DNA of 64,000 bases, taken from contig JAUSOD010000055.1 in assembly GCA_030656215.1 (NCBI GenBank), positions 1 to 64,000 of the forward strand. The letters run 5' to 3'. Source of the stretch: Azoarcus sp. GTDB lineage: Bacteria > Pseudomonadota > Gammaproteobacteria > Burkholderiales > Rhodocyclaceae. Below, piece after piece: positions 9,762 to 20,872 of this stretch. The position numbers and the translations under genes were made by a program. Position 1 is the stretch's first letter, and each line of letters opens with the position of its first letter. The notes beneath the pieces were generated by a model, which searched no databases, was not told the origin of the DNA, and worked only from the letters and a program-made list of their open reading frames with translations.

Positions 9762-12686
9762 TCACCCCAGCTTTTCGATCAAGGCACGTGCTGCAGCCTG
9801 CTGGGTCGCAGATCCCTCGGCCAGCACTTCATTGAGCAACTCGAGAGCACCTTCCTTGTCACCCATTTCGTCGTAGGCACGCGCAAGCTCGAGTTTGGTC
9901 TCGACTTCATGATCAAGCTCGCCTTCATGCTCGACCGCTGCCGGGGCCGCCTTGGCAGCAACGGCCTCCGGTGCCGAGCTCGGCGACTCGATCTCATCAG
10001 CCGGCTCCAGGTCAAGATCGATACTGGTCAGATCAAGGCCAGCAGCCTCGACCGACACTGCAGGCTCGGACGACGGCGTTTCCAGATCAAAATCGAAATC
10101 GAGCAAACTCGCGTCGAAGCTGGTCTTCTCAAGATCCATCACGGTATCGTCGCCGTCTGGTTCCGCCTCGGCTGCCTGTATGACGGTTGCGCTCATGTCG
10201 AACGCGGCCGGCTTATCGGCGTTCGGTTTGCCAATCTCGGGCAAATCGAACTCAAGAGCCGGCTCGTCGGCCAGCCCGAGGCTGGCAGCGTCCTCGACCA
10301 TCGTAGCCGTACTCGCATCGTGTGCTGAATCCGACAGGGAGCCTTGCGGGCCGGCGCCCACCTCGTCCAGGGCAAAGTCGTCCCCGCCCAAGTCCAAGTC
10401 CAAGTCCAGATCGAGCCCGGAACTTGACTGATTATCGGCCGACACCGCTACGTCTGGCCCGGAGACCAAATCATTCAGCCCCGACGCCGGCGCCAGCGCT
10501 TCATCCTGATCGCCGCCGAGATCAAAATCAATCGACTCCACGTCGATAGCAGGCGGTTCATCCGCCGGAAGCTCGACCTCGGGCTGAGTGCCAGGCACAT
10601 TCACATCCCCGGCTGTCAGTTGCCCCAAATCACCCGGCATGGTCCAGGTATCCTTTAGCTGAGAGGAACTGGGCTCGATCGACGAAGAGGTGGTGAAGTC
10701 GAGACTGGAAAGCGTCGGCCCGGTTTCCTCCGCTGCCTTCTCGGCACTGGACTCCGGTATCGTCACCGCGGCTGCAGCAGTCACTGCCGCCGCGGTGGCA
10801 ACGCCCAGACTGGACGGCAACTCTGTCTTAGGCGGAACGGTGCGCTCACCCTCGGCTGGCCCTGCACTATAGAGAGGATTGTCAGGGTCCAGCTTGCGCC
10901 CCATCAGCGCCGCCTTTTCCCAGTCAGCGCCCTGACCGGCAGTGCGAGCGTAAAGCTCACTGGCCGTCGTCTCGAACTGCTTCAGACTTTGACGTTGGGC
11001 AAAGATCTCCAGCAATTTGAGATAGATTGCGGCCCGGTTCGGATCTGCCTTGAGCGCATCTTCAAGGATCTCTTCGGCCTGGGCGTCACGTCCGTAGGCC
11101 ATGTACACATCAGCCTCCGCAACCGGATCGACCCCCTCATCGGCATCAATGGAGGACAGGCCCGACTGGCTGAAGTCGGTCTGGAGAATACTGCTGTTAC
11201 CCGTATCGACACTCTGCCCGCCCGTGGCGCCGAATACGGCGCTGCTATCGGGAGGGAACTCGCTCATCAGTGCTGAGCTATCCAATGCCGCCTCCGCCTT
11301 CTTGCGTTGACGCGAGCGATAGAGGGCAAAGGCCAGCAACAAGGCCAGCACACCGCCGCCCGCTGCAAGCATTGTCGGGTCGGCAAACGGGGAGTCCTGC
11401 TCCATGGGAGCGGGAGCCGGAGCAACTGGCGCGGGAGCTGGTGCGGGAGCCGGCGGAGGGGGCGGAGCAACAGGTGCAGGTGCCGGTGTTGGGGCAACTG
11501 GCGCGGGAGCCGGCTCGGCAGGCACAGGCGGAGCGGGCGGCTGCGCCTCAACCACCGGAGCGCCCTGGCCAGGCACCGCAGGCATCGCTGTATCGGGCGC
11601 ATCCGGGGCAGCCTGCTGCAGCTGAGCCATTGGCTGGCTCTTCAGTTCAAGCAGCTTCTGCAGCTCACGGATATTCTGTTCGAGCTGAGCGAGTCGGACA
11701 TTCGCCTCTTCAAGGCCCTTCTCGCGGGCAACCAGCTCCTCTTCAAGGGCATGCAGCCGGGCACCGGCATCACGATCGAGACCGGCTCCGGCATCGGACT
11801 GAGTCCTGGAAATCTGGAGCTTGTCGCCGCTGTCGGCCGGAGCTCGCGCATCTTCGACCTTGGGCACGATACGCCCGGCGCTGGCTTGCTCTGCTGCTGC
11901 GGGAGCGGCCTCGGCAACCGACACCGAGCCGGCCAGACGCCTGCGGTAGGCTTCGAAATCAGCGGCCTGGGCCAACACTTCCCTGCGCGCTTCGGCAGGA
12001 CTGGTTGCCAGTACGCTGTCTGCGGACGGGATCCTCAGTATGGCGCCAGCACGCAAACGATTGATGTTGTCACCATCAAATGCCGATCGGTTGGCATTGA
12101 ACAGTGCAATCAGCATCTGATCGAGGTTGGCACCCTCACGACGGTTCGATTCGGCAATGCGTCGTAAGGTGTCACCACGCCGGACCGTATAGTCGTTCAC
12201 GATCGGGGGCCGGGGCGACGACGCTACCATCGGGGTGGCGCGGGCCGGCACAGCCGGCGCATCCATACGCGCAGCCACTGGCTTTGGCGCAGCCACATCG
12301 ACCGGATCGAGCAAGAAGGTGTACTCTCGTGCCAGACGTCCGGACGCCCAGTCCAGTTCGACGAGCAAGCCCACGAAAGGCTCATTGATCGGGCGATCGC
12401 TGCTCAGCCTGACGACCGGGCGCTGCCCACTGGTTTCCACCGAAACCCGTATGCCCGATACGAAACCGGGGTAGGGAATGTTGGCTTGGCGAAAAGCGTC
12501 AGGCGACGCCACCCGCGCAGTGATCGACTGCAACTCCTGCGGCGTTGCACTGATCTGGATCTCGGCCCGTAGCGGCTGACCCAACCCACTGAAAACATTG
12601 ATCTGACCAAGTCCGGCAGCAAGACTGCCGAGCGGAAACGAGGCGATCGCTACTGCGATCAGGGATGCCTTAAGCGACGTTCTCAT
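9762..12686 (-). CDS. fimV: FimV-like polar/pilus assembly protein
   Basis: A 974-residue inner-membrane protein of the FimV/HubP family, which scaffolds type IV pilus assembly and polar functions. In order it shows a signal peptide ending near SLAA, the FimV N-terminal domain (GLGQINVFSGLGQPLRAEI), a LysM domain (YTVRRGDTLRRIAE), a coiled coil, a Pro/Ala-rich stretch, one membrane segment (LAAGGGVLALLLAFAL), a TPR-like region, a very acidic region with repeated LDLD, and the conserved C-terminal helices (ELARAYDEMGDKEGALELL). The ATG at 12686 has GAGG six bases upstream. It is transcribed apart from asd across a 189-base gap. Confidence 0.93.
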   Translation of the reverse strand: MRTSLKASLIAVAIASFPLGSLAAGLGQINVFSGLGQPLRAEIQISATPQELQSITARVASPDAFRQANIPYPGFVSGIRVSVETSGQRPVVRLSSDRPINEPFVGLLVELDWASGRLAREYTFLLDPVDVAAPKPVAARMDAPAVPARATPMVASSPRPPIVNDYTVRRGDTLRRIAESNRREGANLDQMLIALFNANRSAFDGDNINRLRAGAILRIPSADSVLATSPAEARREVLAQAADFEAYRRRLAGSVSVAEAAPAAAEQASAGRIVPKVEDARAPADSGDKLQISRTQSDAGAGLDRDAGARLHALEEELVAREKGLEEANVRLAQLEQNIRELQKLLELKSQPMAQLQQAAPDAPDTAMPAVPGQGAPVVEAQPPAPPVPAEPAPAPVAPTPAPAPVAPPPPPAPAPAPAPVAPAPAPMEQDSPFADPTMLAAGGGVLALLLAFALYRSRQRKKAEAALDSSALMSEFPPDSSAVFGATGGQSVDTGNSSILQTDFSQSGLSSIDADEGVDPVAEADVYMAYGRDAQAEEILEDALKADPNRAAIYLKLLEIFAQRQSLKQFETTASELYARTAGQGADWEKAALMGRKLDPDNPLYSAGPAEGERTVPPKTELPSSLGVATAAAVTAAAAVTIPESSAEKAAEETGPTLSSLDFTTSSSIEPSSSQLKDTWTMPGDLGQLTAGDVNVPGTQPEVELPADEPPAIDVESIDFDLGGDQDEALAPASGLNDLVSGPDVAVSADNQSSSGLDLDLDLDLGGDDFALDEVGAGPQGSLSDSAHDASTATMVEDAASLGLADEPALEFDLPEIGKPNADKPAAFDMSATVIQAAEAEPDGDDTVMDLEKTSFDASLLDFDFDLETPSSEPAVSVEAAGLDLTSIDLDLEPADEIESPSSAPEAVAAKAAPAAVEHEGELDHEVETKLELARAYDEMGDKEGALELLNEVLAEGSATQQAAARALIEKLG

Positions 12687-12832
12687 AATTATCCTCAAAC
12701 CACGTTCCCCTTCACCAAGCCAGCAAAGGGCAATACATCATGGACTTGGGCTAGCAATCTAGCATTTAATTGAACTACCTGCACCAACTGATTATGACTA
12801 AAGGGGAAACCTCCCTCCCCCTTCAGATCTAT

Positions 12833-12858
12833 CTGGACAGAGCGTGCGCTCCGTCCAG
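12833..12858 (-). terminator. hairpin between asd and fimV
   Basis: Stem CTGGAC / GTCCAG continues through one A-C mismatch into GAGC / GCTC. It lies 18-43 bases beyond the asd stop on the minus strand. There is no T-run after it, so it is either a weak or Rho-assisted terminator or an RNA-stabilising hairpin. The rest of the 189-base gap holds a second weak inverted repeat (AAGGGG / CCCCTT near 12801-12822) and presumably the fimV promoter. Confidence 0.45.
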
Positions 12859-12875
12859 ACCTCCCTTCAATCAGC

Positions 12876-14009
12876 TCAATCCTCAAGCAGGATGCGCAAC
12901 ATACGCCGCAGCGGCTCGGCCGCACCCCACAGCAGTTGGTCGCCGACCGTGAAGGCGCCAAGGTACTCGGGGCCCATTGCCAGCTTGTGCAAACGGCCGA
13001 CCGGCACGCTCAGCGTACCGGTGACGGCCGCAGGCGTGAGTTCGCGTTCGGAGATTTCGCGCTCATTGGGAACCACCTTCACCCAGTCGTTGGCGGCGGC
13101 GATGATCTGGCTGATCTCGTCGAGCGGAACATCCTTCTTCAACTTGATGGTGAGGCCCTGCGAATGGCAGCGCATCGCACCGATACGCACGCACAGACCA
13201 TCGATCGGAATACTGCCCGCACTGCGGAAGGCCGGATTGCCGAGGATCTTGTTGCACTCGGCGCCGCCTTTCCACTCTTCCTTCGACTGACCATTTTCAA
13301 CCGGCACATCGATCCAGGGGATCAGGCTCCCAGCGAGCGGCGTGTTACGGAAGTTCTTCTTCGGAAAGGCGTCGGAGCGAATGGTCTCGGCAACCTTGCG
13401 GTCGATGTCGAGGATGGCGGAGGCCGGGTCGGCGAGCAGATCGGCCACCGACGCGTGTATGGTGCCCATCTGAGCGATCAACTCGCGCATGTTCTGAGCG
13501 CCGGCACCGGAGGCGGCCTGGTAGGTCATCGCCGACACCCACTCGACCAAATCGTGCTTGAACAGGCCACCCAGCCCCATCAGCATCAACGACACTGTGC
13601 AATTGCCGCCAATCCAGTTTCTGCCACCGTTGGCGAGTGCGTCCCGGATCACATTCATGTTAACCGGATCAAGAATGATCACCGCGTCGTCCGCCATGCG
13701 CAGCGCGCTGGCCGCGTCGATCCAGTGACCGTTCCAGCCGGCCGCACGCAGCTTCGGATACACCTCCTTGGTGTAGTCGCCGCCCTGGCAGGTAACAACG
13801 ATGTCGCAGGCCTTGAGCGCATCAATGCTCGTTGCATCCTGAAGTGCCAACGCCGCTTCCTGCCCGCCGAACACCGGGGCCTTGCCACCCGCGGCCGAGG
13901 TGGAGAAATACACCGGCTCGATGTGGGCGAAGTCACCCTCGTCCACCATGCGCTGCATCAGCACCGAACCCACCATGCCACGCCAACCAACCAGACCAAC
14001 TCGCTTCAT
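12876..14009 (-). CDS. asd: aspartate-semialdehyde dehydrogenase
   Basis: Reduces aspartyl phosphate to aspartate semialdehyde, the branch point to lysine/DAP, threonine and methionine. The 377-residue protein begins [17 protein letters not shown] and has the active-site Cys in [11 protein letters not shown] (about Cys137), the type found in Gram-negative bacteria. The start at 14009 is supported by GAGG seven bases upstream. It lies 25 bases after leuB in the leuCDB-asd run. Confidence 0.97.
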   Translation of the reverse strand: MKRVGLVGWRGMVGSVLMQRMVDEGDFAHIEPVYFSTSAAGGKAPVFGGQEAALALQDATSIDALKACDIVVTCQGGDYTKEVYPKLRAAGWNGHWIDAASALRMADDAVIILDPVNMNVIRDALANGGRNWIGGNCTVSLMLMGLGGLFKHDLVEWVSAMTYQAASGAGAQNMRELIAQMGTIHASVADLLADPASAILDIDRKVAETIRSDAFPKKNFRNTPLAGSLIPWIDVPVENGQSKEEWKGGAECNKILGNPAFRSAGSIPIDGLCVRIGAMRCHSQGLTIKLKKDVPLDEISQIIAAANDWVKVVPNEREISERELTPAAVTGTLSVPVGRLHKLAMGPEYLGAFTVGDQLLWGAAEPLRRMLRILLED

Positions 14010-14034
14010 CGCATCACCTCGAATCGAAAAAATC

Positions 14035-15099
14035 TCAAAGCGCCGCGATGACCGCGTCGCCCATCTGCTGCGTACCGACCCGCATGGTACCGGGCTCATA
14101 GATATCGCCAGTACGATAACCTTGCGCAAGCACCTTCTTGACCGCGCTCTCGATACGTTGCGCCGCAGCCTCCTGGTTGAAGGTGTAGCGCAGCATCATC
14201 GCCGCGGACAGAATCGTCGCCAGCGGATTGGCCACGCCCTTGCCTGCGATATCCGGCGCCGAACCGTGCGAGGGCTCGTACAGGCCCTTGTTGTTTGCAT
14301 CCAGTGAGGCCGACGGCAGCATGCCGATCGAGCCGGTCAGCATCGAGGCCTCGTCGGACAGGATGTCGCCGAACATGTTGCCGGTGACCATCACGTCGAA
14401 CTGCTTCGGGTTGCGTACCAGCTGCATCGCGGCGTTATCCACCAGCATGTGCGACAGTTCGACGTCGGGGTAGTCCTTCGCCACTTCTTCGGCGATGTCA
14501 CGCCACAGTTGAGTGCATTCAAGCACGTTCATCTTGTCGACCGAGCACAGCTTCTTGCCACGCTTCTGCGCTGCCTCGAATGCGACCCTGAGGATGCGAC
14601 GGATCTCGTACTCGGCGTAGATCATCGTGTTCCAGCCCACGCGCTGCTGCTCGCCATTGACCTCGCGGATCTCGATCCCCCGCGGCTGGCCGAAATAGAT
14701 GTCGCCGGTGAGTTCGCGCACGATCAGGATATCCAGACCCGCAACCACCTCGGCCTTCAACGTGGACGCATTGGCCAGCTCCGGATAGAGGATGGCCGGG
14801 CGCAGGTTGGCAAACAGGTTGAGATCCTTGCGGATACCGAGCAGGCCGCGCTCCGGGCGCTGCTCGCGTGGCAACGCATCCCACTTTGGTCCGCCAACTG
14901 CACCGAGCAGCACCGCATCAGCCACACGCGCGAGCTTCTGCGTCGCCTCCGGGTAGGGGGTGCCGGTCGCATCCACGGCACAACCGCCCAGCAGGGCCTC
15001 TTCGAGCTCGAACTTCAGGTCGATTGCACCCAGCACACGCACGGCTTGCGCCATGATTTCGGGGCCGATGCCATCGCCCGGCAACACGCAGATCTTCAT
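14035..15099 (-). CDS. leuB: 3-isopropylmalate dehydrogenase
   Basis: NAD-dependent oxidative decarboxylation of 3-isopropylmalate in leucine synthesis. The 354-residue protein starts [16 protein letters not shown]. It has [11 protein letters not shown], the [14 protein letters not shown] segment and the NAD-binding [14 protein letters not shown] loop. It lies 36 bases after leuD and 25 bases before asd. Confidence 0.97.
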   Translation of the reverse strand: MKICVLPGDGIGPEIMAQAVRVLGAIDLKFELEEALLGGCAVDATGTPYPEATQKLARVADAVLLGAVGGPKWDALPREQRPERGLLGIRKDLNLFANLRPAILYPELANASTLKAEVVAGLDILIVRELTGDIYFGQPRGIEIREVNGEQQRVGWNTMIYAEYEIRRILRVAFEAAQKRGKKLCSVDKMNVLECTQLWRDIAEEVAKDYPDVELSHMLVDNAAMQLVRNPKQFDVMVTGNMFGDILSDEASMLTGSIGMLPSASLDANNKGLYEPSHGSAPDIAGKGVANPLATILSAAMMLRYTFNQEAAAQRIESAVKKVLAQGYRTGDIYEPGTMRVGTQQMGDAVIAAL

Positions 15100-15135
15100 T
15101 CAGTGTCTCTCCACAACAACCCGAGCGTCTGGGGC

Positions 15136-15774
15136 TCAGGAAAAATAGTAAGGGTGCTGCAAGCGGCGTTGCTCTTCGAACGCGCGAATCTTGTCCGCGT
15201 GGCGCAGGGTAAGGCCGATATCGTCCCAGCCGTTGAACAGGCATTCCTTGCGGAACGGATCGACCTCGAAGGGGATCACCTTTCCATCCGGGCGGACCAC
15301 CGTCTGCGCGGCCAGATCCACCTTCAGTTGATAGCCTTCGGTCGCCTCGCACTGCCGGAACAACTCATCGACCTCGGCCGCCGGCAGCTGAATCGGCAGC
15401 AGGCCGTTCTTGAAACAGTTATTGAAGAAAATATCGGCAAAACTCGGCCCGATAATGACGCGAAAGCCATAGTCCTCCATCGCCCAGGGCGCGTGCTCGC
15501 GCGAGCTGCCGCAACCGAAGTTGTCGCGCGCGAGCAGTACCTGCGCCCCCTGGTAACGCGGCTGATTGAGCACGAAATCGGGATTTTTCGGTCTGTTGGT
15601 AGAGTCCTGGCCGGGCTGACCGACGTCGAGATAGCGCCATTCGTCGAACAGGTTGGGGCCGAAGCCGCTACGCTTGATCGACTTCAGAAACTGCTTCGGA
15701 ATGATCGCATCGGTATCGACGTTGGCGCGGTCGAGCGGCGCCACCAGCGCTTCGAGAACGGTAAACGGTTTCAT
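15136..15774 (-). CDS. leuD: 3-isopropylmalate dehydratase small subunit
   Basis: Swivel domain of isopropylmalate isomerase, working with LeuC. The 212-residue protein starts [30 protein letters not shown] and contains the [13 protein letters not shown] motif. It lies 15 bases after leuC; the gap is too short for another gene. Confidence 0.97.
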   Translation of the reverse strand: MKPFTVLEALVAPLDRANVDTDAIIPKQFLKSIKRSGFGPNLFDEWRYLDVGQPGQDSTNRPKNPDFVLNQPRYQGAQVLLARDNFGCGSSREHAPWAMEDYGFRVIIGPSFADIFFNNCFKNGLLPIQLPAAEVDELFRQCEATEGYQLKVDLAAQTVVRPDGKVIPFEVDPFRKECLFNGWDDIGLTLRHADKIRAFEEQRRLQHPYYFS

Positions 15775-15789
15775 CTTCGGCTAGTCCTT

Positions 15790-17199
15790 TCAGTTCAGCT
15801 CGCGCACATCGGCAAAATGCCCGGTCACCGCGGCGGCAGCGGCCATCGCCGGGCTCACCAGATGGGTGCGGCCACCCGCGCCCTGGCGGCCTTCAAAGTT
15901 ACGGTTCGAGGTCGAGGCACAGCGCTCACCCGGCTCCAGCCGGTCGGCGTTCATCGCCAGGCACATCGAACAGCCCGGCTCGCGCCACTCGAAACCCGCC
16001 GCGAGGAAGACCTCGTGCAGGCCTTCGGCTTCGGCCTGACGCTTCACCAGCCCGGAGCCCGGCACCACCAGCACCCGACGCACGTTGCCGGCCTTGGTCC
16101 GCCCCTTGGCCACCGCGGCCGCTTCGCGCAGATCCTCGATGCGCGAATTGGTGCACGAGCCAATGAAGACCTGATCGACCGCGATCTCGGATATCGGCGT
16201 ATTGGGTACGAGTCCCATATATTTGAGCGCCCGCTCCATGCCTTCCCGACGCGTGGGGTCGTCGACCTTTGCCGGATCGGGGACGTGCCCGCCTATTGTG
16301 GTCACCATTTCGGGCGAGGTGCCCCAGGTCACCTGCGGCTCGATCGTGGCCGCATCGAGTTCAACGACCTTGTCGAACACGGCACCCTCGTCGCTCGTGA
16401 GCGTGCGCCAGTAGGCCACCGCCTGATCCCAGGCCGCGTCCCTGGGCGCAAACGGCTTGCCCTCGAGATAGGCAATCGTGGTTTCATCCACAGCCACCAG
16501 GCCCGCACGCGCGCCGGCCTCGAGCGCCATGTTGCAGATCGTCATGCGGCCTTCCATCGACAACGCACGAATCGCGCTGCCGCCGAACTCGATGGCGTAG
16601 CCGGTACCGCCTGCCGTACCAATCCGGCCAATGATCGCAAGCACGATGTCCTTGGCGGTCACGCCGCGTCCGGGCACGCCGTCGACCCGCACCAGCATGG
16701 TCTTCGAGCGCTTTTGCAGCAGGCACTGGGTCGCCATCACATGCTCGACCTCGGAGGTACCGATGCCGTGTGCCAGACAGGCAAACGCACCGTGGGTTGA
16801 CGTGTGCGAATCGCCACAGACGACGGTCATGCCCGGCAGGGTCGTGCCGTTCTCGGGCCCGATCACATGGATGATGCCCTGGCGCAGGTCCTTGAACGGG
16901 AAGTACGCCAGCGAGCCGACTTCACGCATGTTGGAATCCAGTGTTTCGACCTGCTGGCGCGACACCGGATCCTGAATGCCCAGATCCCAGTGATCGGTCG
17001 GCGTGTTGTGATCGGCCGTCGCGACGATGGACGAGATCCGCCACGGCTTGCGCCCGGCGAGCTTGAGACCTTCGAAGGCCTGCGGACTGGTTACTTCGTG
17101 CACCAGGTGACGGTCGATATAAATCAGCGCCGTGCCGTCGGCCTCCTGGTGAACGACATGACTCGACCAGAGTTTTTCGTACAGCGTTTGGGCTTCCAT
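15790..17199 (-). CDS. leuC: 3-isopropylmalate dehydratase large subunit
   Basis: Iron-sulfur subunit that isomerises 2- to 3-isopropylmalate. The 469-residue aconitase-family protein has the 4Fe-4S cysteines in GSCTNSR and [10 protein letters not shown], plus [14 protein letters not shown]. It heads the leuCDB genes. The 90-base gap upstream holds no leader peptide that I can recognise, in contrast to ilvB. Confidence 0.97.
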   Translation of the reverse strand: MEAQTLYEKLWSSHVVHQEADGTALIYIDRHLVHEVTSPQAFEGLKLAGRKPWRISSIVATADHNTPTDHWDLGIQDPVSRQQVETLDSNMREVGSLAYFPFKDLRQGIIHVIGPENGTTLPGMTVVCGDSHTSTHGAFACLAHGIGTSEVEHVMATQCLLQKRSKTMLVRVDGVPGRGVTAKDIVLAIIGRIGTAGGTGYAIEFGGSAIRALSMEGRMTICNMALEAGARAGLVAVDETTIAYLEGKPFAPRDAAWDQAVAYWRTLTSDEGAVFDKVVELDAATIEPQVTWGTSPEMVTTIGGHVPDPAKVDDPTRREGMERALKYMGLVPNTPISEIAVDQVFIGSCTNSRIEDLREAAAVAKGRTKAGNVRRVLVVPGSGLVKRQAEAEGLHEVFLAAGFEWREPGCSMCLAMNADRLEPGERCASTSNRNFEGRQGAGGRTHLVSPAMAAAAAVTGHFADVRELN

Positions 17200-17289
17200 C
17201 CTGTGTATTCCGCGGAGAGAAAAGGTTTTGATTATTTCACACGGGCGCCTGCGTGGGTAGCCGAAGCCCGCGGAACACCCCGCCCGACA

Positions 17290-18108
17290 TCAGCGCCGGC
17301 GGGTTTGTTCGTACAAGGGCATGACCCGAGCCGCGTATTCGGCCAGATCCTTCTGCCGTGTAGCGTGCGACGGATGGGTCGACATCCACTGCGGTGGAGC
17401 GCCTGCCGACTGCGAGGCCATCTTGTTCCAGAGACTGACGGCTGCCCGCGGGTCGTAGCCCGCGCGCGCGGCCAACTCCACACCGATGCGGTCCGCCTCG
17501 GTTTCGTGCAGACGCGAGTTCGGCAGCTCAAACGTTACCTTGGCCACGGTGCCCATCAGATCCTGCCCTGTCTGCCCGACACCGAGCAAGGCCCCGGCGA
17601 CCGATACGCCCAGGCCTGTGGCCATCGCCTTGGACACCCGCTCGCGCGCATGCTCGCGCAGCGCATGCGCTATCTCGTGCCCCATGACCGCGGCGATCTC
17701 GTCATCGGTAAGCGCCAGCCGCTCGATCAGACCGGAATAGAACATGATCTTGCCACCCGCCATGCACCAGGCGTTAAGCTCGGTCGAGCTCAACACATTG
17801 ACTTCCCAGTTCCATCCGGGGGCATCGCGGCGGAAATGTCCGGTGGGCGAAATCAGCCGATCCGCGATGCGGCGCACCCGTTGCACCTGTGCCGCATCGC
17901 GGTTGAGTACGTTCTTGCGCCGCGCCTCGGCCAGCACCTCCTGATACTGCTGGCTGGATGCCTGCTCGATATCCTTCGCCGGGATCATCATCATCTGCCC
18001 GCGCTCGACCCCGACCGCCCCTCCGCCGGTGGTCTGCACCGTCTGACAGGCCACGGTGACGGTCGCCACCAGTACGGCGGGCCATAGCCTTCCAATCCAT
18101 TTCAGCAT
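17290..18108 (-). CDS. M48-family metalloprotease lipoprotein
   Basis: A 272-residue periplasmic zinc protease of the LoiP/BepA type (M48 peptidases handling envelope or outer-membrane proteins). A signal sequence ends in the lipobox VTVAC (Cys21). The zinc site is HEIAHALREH (His144, Glu145, His148), with the third ligand in HETEADRIG. The ATG at 18108 has GGAG six bases upstream. There is no TPR domain, so it is closer to LoiP than to full-length BepA. It is 13 bases after the MFS gene. Confidence 0.85.
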   Translation of the reverse strand: MLKWIGRLWPAVLVATVTVACQTVQTTGGGAVGVERGQMMMIPAKDIEQASSQQYQEVLAEARRKNVLNRDAAQVQRVRRIADRLISPTGHFRRDAPGWNWEVNVLSSTELNAWCMAGGKIMFYSGLIERLALTDDEIAAVMGHEIAHALREHARERVSKAMATGLGVSVAGALLGVGQTGQDLMGTVAKVTFELPNSRLHETEADRIGVELAARAGYDPRAAVSLWNKMASQSAGAPPQWMSTHPSHATRQKDLAEYAARVMPLYEQTRRR

Positions 18109-18121
18109 TCCGTTCTCCTCA

Positions 18122-19282
18122 TCAACTCGCACCGACCTGCGTTCCCGGCGCTTCTTTTTTCCAGCCCACGACGAGCCACACCAAACCGGCCAGCGCAAAC
18201 ATCGAACCTAGCGAAAATGTCCATGCAGACCCGATGGCGTCCCATGTGTAGCCGCTGATCAGCCCACCCAGCATTCCGCCAGCACCAAAGGACACGCTTC
18301 CGTACAGGGCCTGCCCCCTCGCCTGCAGACGCCCGGAAAACCAACTGTTCACCGCTGCGATCGCCGCTGCATGATAGGCACCGAAAGTCGCACCGTGCAG
18401 CAACTGGGTAAGAACGAGCAACGACAGGCTACCCACCCCCCAGCCGATAGTCACAAAACGAATTACGGCGCAGGCAAACGCGACCAATAGAATAGTCCGT
18501 AGCGAAAAGCGTCGCATCAACTGCGGCATGATCAGGAACACACCGATCTCGGCGAGCACGCCCAGCGACCACAGCAGCCCGACAGTGGATTTGTCGTATC
18601 CGTTGTCAACCAACAGGATCGAATAGAAAACATAAAAGGCCCCATGCGCGGCCGACATCAGGAAACAGGCACCGAACAGCGCCCGCACTTCCGGCCGACG
18701 CAGGGTTTCGCCGAGACTGGCAGCGGTCCGCGGCGAGGCAGGTGGTTTGGCATCCGGAACAACAAACGCACAGCCGAGAATGCCGGCAAGCATCAGCACA
18801 GTGAACCAGAGCACCACGCCAATCTCGAAATGATCGAGCAGGTGGCCCAGTCCGAGCACGGCAAGGATGAACCCGACCGACCCCCATACCCGGATGCTGC
18901 CGTAGCGATGCCCCTGTGCGCCGAGGTGGACGAAGGTCACGCTCTCGACCAGCGGCAGCGCTGCACTCCAGAAGAAGGACATCAGCGCCATGCCGATGAA
19001 CACGCCAGCGAAACTCTCGGTCAGAAAGAAGACCGAGAACCCCAACATGCTTGCCAGTGCCGACAGGCGCACGATCGCCAGACGCACGCCCAGAAGCTCG
19101 GCGAGCCAGCCCCATAGATTGGGCGCCAACACCCTCATGACCTGCATCAGCGACATCAGGATGGCGATGTCGGTGGCCGTGAAGTGAATTGCCTGCAGAT
19201 AGAGGGTGAAATACGGCGAAAAGGCACCGACAAACGCGAAGTAGAAAAAGTAGTAGGCCGAGAGGCGCCAGTAGGGAAGCAT
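18122..19282 (-). CDS. MFS transporter, HcaT/PPP-like
   Basis: A 386-residue protein with about 12 membrane segments, beginning MLPYWRLSAYYFFYFAFVG. The N-terminal part (FSPYFTLYLQ, then MRVLAPNLWGWLAE) resembles the MFS_1-like / phenylpropionate-permease group (HcaT). The substrate cannot be told from sequence. It lies between aroC and the M48 protease on the same strand, which gives no clear functional hint. An in-frame extension upstream is low-complexity and probably not coding. Confidence 0.8.
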   Translation of the reverse strand: MLPYWRLSAYYFFYFAFVGAFSPYFTLYLQAIHFTATDIAILMSLMQVMRVLAPNLWGWLAELLGVRLAIVRLSALASMLGFSVFFLTESFAGVFIGMALMSFFWSAALPLVESVTFVHLGAQGHRYGSIRVWGSVGFILAVLGLGHLLDHFEIGVVLWFTVLMLAGILGCAFVVPDAKPPASPRTAASLGETLRRPEVRALFGACFLMSAAHGAFYVFYSILLVDNGYDKSTVGLLWSLGVLAEIGVFLIMPQLMRRFSLRTILLVAFACAVIRFVTIGWGVGSLSLLVLTQLLHGATFGAYHAAAIAAVNSWFSGRLQARGQALYGSVSFGAGGMLGGLISGYTWDAIGSAWTFSLGSMFALAGLVWLVVGWKKEAPGTQVGAS

Positions 19283-19341
19283 CGGCCGGATTGTACCCGG
19301 CAACGGACCCGGTGCCGCCCGGTCCGACGACCTGTTGCGGC

Positions 19342-20478
19342 TCAGGCCTCGCGCGGCGAGGGCACGGCCTGATGCCCTGCGGGCGCCAGCCCGGCGATTT
19401 TCGGCGTTGCCGTGCTGACGTCGGCACACTGCGCACGATGGCGCAAGGCGTGATCGATCAGCACCAGTGCCAGCATCGACTCGGCAATGGGCGTGGCCCG
19501 GATGCCCACGCAGGGATCGTGACGCCCATGGGTATTGACGATGACCGGCGCCCCCTGACGATCGATCGAACGGCGATCGAGGCGGATGCTGGAGGTCGGC
19601 TTGATCGCCATGCTGACCAGAATATCCTGCCCGGTGGACAGTCCACCCAGCACCCCGCCCGCGTTGTTCGACAGGAAACCATCAGGCGTCATTTCGTCGC
19701 CGTGCTGTGTCCCCAATTGGGAGGCCGACTCGAACCCGGCACCGATCTCGACCCCCTTGACCGCATTGATGCTCATCATCGCGTAGGCAATTTCGGCATC
19801 GAGTCGGTCATAGACCGGCTCGCCCCAGCCCACCGGCACCCCGGTGGCGACCACATTGATCCGCGCACCGACGGAGTCACCCGACTTGCGTAGCTCATCC
19901 ATATAGCGCTCGAGTTCGGGAACAAGACTCGCATTCGGGGCAAAAAACGGGTTGCGATCGACCTCGTCCCAGGATTCGAAAGGAATCGCCAGCGGCCCGA
20001 GTTGCGCCATATAGGCACGCACCATGATGCTGTGCTTAACCGCCAGCCACTTCTTTGCGATCGCTCCCGCGGCAACCCGGACCGCGGTCTCGCGCGCCGA
20101 CGAACGACCGCCACCCCGATGATCGCGAATGCCGTATTTCTGCCAGTAGGGATAATCGGCATGCCCCGGGCGGAAGCTCTCGGCGATATTGCCGTAATCC
20201 TTGCTGCGCTGATCCTGGTTGCGAATCAGCAAGGCAATCGGCGTTCCGGTGGTCACACCCTCGAACACACCCGACAGGATTTCGACTTCATCCGGTTCGC
20301 GGCGCTGGGTCACATGGCGCGAGGTGCCAGGCTTGCGCCGGTCGAGTTCAAGCTGAATCTCTTCCACCGTAATCGGCAAACCCGGCGGACAACCGTCCAC
20401 CACACAACCGATCGCCGGACCATGCGATTCACCGAAGGACGTGACGCAGAACAATGTGCCGATGGTATTGCCGGACAT
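19342..20478 (-). CDS. aroC: chorismate synthase
   Basis: Converts EPSP to chorismate with reduced FMN, the last step of the shikimate pathway. The 378-residue protein starts [20 protein letters not shown] and has the [27 protein letters not shown] region in pieces matching the family signatures (for example [11 protein letters not shown] and ISTGQDI-like segments). It is 76 bases after ilvN and 59 bases before the MFS gene. Confidence 0.97.
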   Translation of the reverse strand: MSGNTIGTLFCVTSFGESHGPAIGCVVDGCPPGLPITVEEIQLELDRRKPGTSRHVTQRREPDEVEILSGVFEGVTTGTPIALLIRNQDQRSKDYGNIAESFRPGHADYPYWQKYGIRDHRGGGRSSARETAVRVAAGAIAKKWLAVKHSIMVRAYMAQLGPLAIPFESWDEVDRNPFFAPNASLVPELERYMDELRKSGDSVGARINVVATGVPVGWGEPVYDRLDAEIAYAMMSINAVKGVEIGAGFESASQLGTQHGDEMTPDGFLSNNAGGVLGGLSTGQDILVSMAIKPTSSIRLDRRSIDRQGAPVIVNTHGRHDPCVGIRATPIAESMLALVLIDHALRHRAQCADVSTATPKIAGLAPAGHQAVPSPREA

Positions 20479-20554
20479 GGGTAGCTCTTTGCAATCTGGC
20501 GGGAAGGGCCGGCGAGTTTAGCACAGGCCACCCGCCCCTCCGCCGGGGTGACGC

Positions 20555-20872
20555 TCAGTGGAAGAAGTCTTCCAGACGCTCGAAAACCTCGTGCTCCGCA
20601 CCATGGCGCCGCACGTTCACGACATCCTCGAGCTTCTCCAGCTGACGGACCATCTGCTCGAGGCGCTGATCCTCGAACACCAGCAACCAGATCCGGCTGC
20701 GCACACCGTTTGGCAGCGGCATGCACAGAATGCCCTCCATATTGAAGGCGCGCCGCGCAAATAGATTGCAGATATGGCTCATCACGCCGGGATGGTTGTT
20801 CACATCGAGTTCGAGCACAACCTTGGCAAAGCCGGCTTGCTGCAGGGGTTCGGCAACCTGTTCGATCATCAT
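20555..20872 (-). CDS. ilvN: acetolactate synthase small (regulatory) subunit
   Basis: A 105-residue ACT-domain protein (VVLELDVNNHPGVMSHICNLFARRAFNMEGI) that confers branched-chain amino acid control on IlvB. Its length fits the short IlvN form rather than the roughly 160-residue IlvH. The ATG overlaps the ilvB TAA stop by one base, so translation is coupled. Confidence 0.93.
   Translation of the reverse strand: MMIEQVAEPLQQAGFAKVVLELDVNNHPGVMSHICNLFARRAFNMEGILCMPLPNGVRSRIWLLVFEDQRLEQMVRQLEKLEDVVNVRRHGAEHEVFERLEDFFH

Noticed and set aside
15775-15789. Small entericidin-like gene between leuC and leuD, seen in some betaproteobacteria
   Set aside because: The gap is only 15 bases, so no such gene is present here.
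14449-16800. Plus-strand open frame of 783 codons opposite leuD-leuC
   Set aside because: It lies antisense to well-supported leucine genes, has no domain signature and reflects GC-driven loss of stop codons.
17200-17289. Leucine leader peptide before leuC
   Set aside because: No short frame with a run of Leu codons and no hairpin with T-tract is seen in the 90-base gap.
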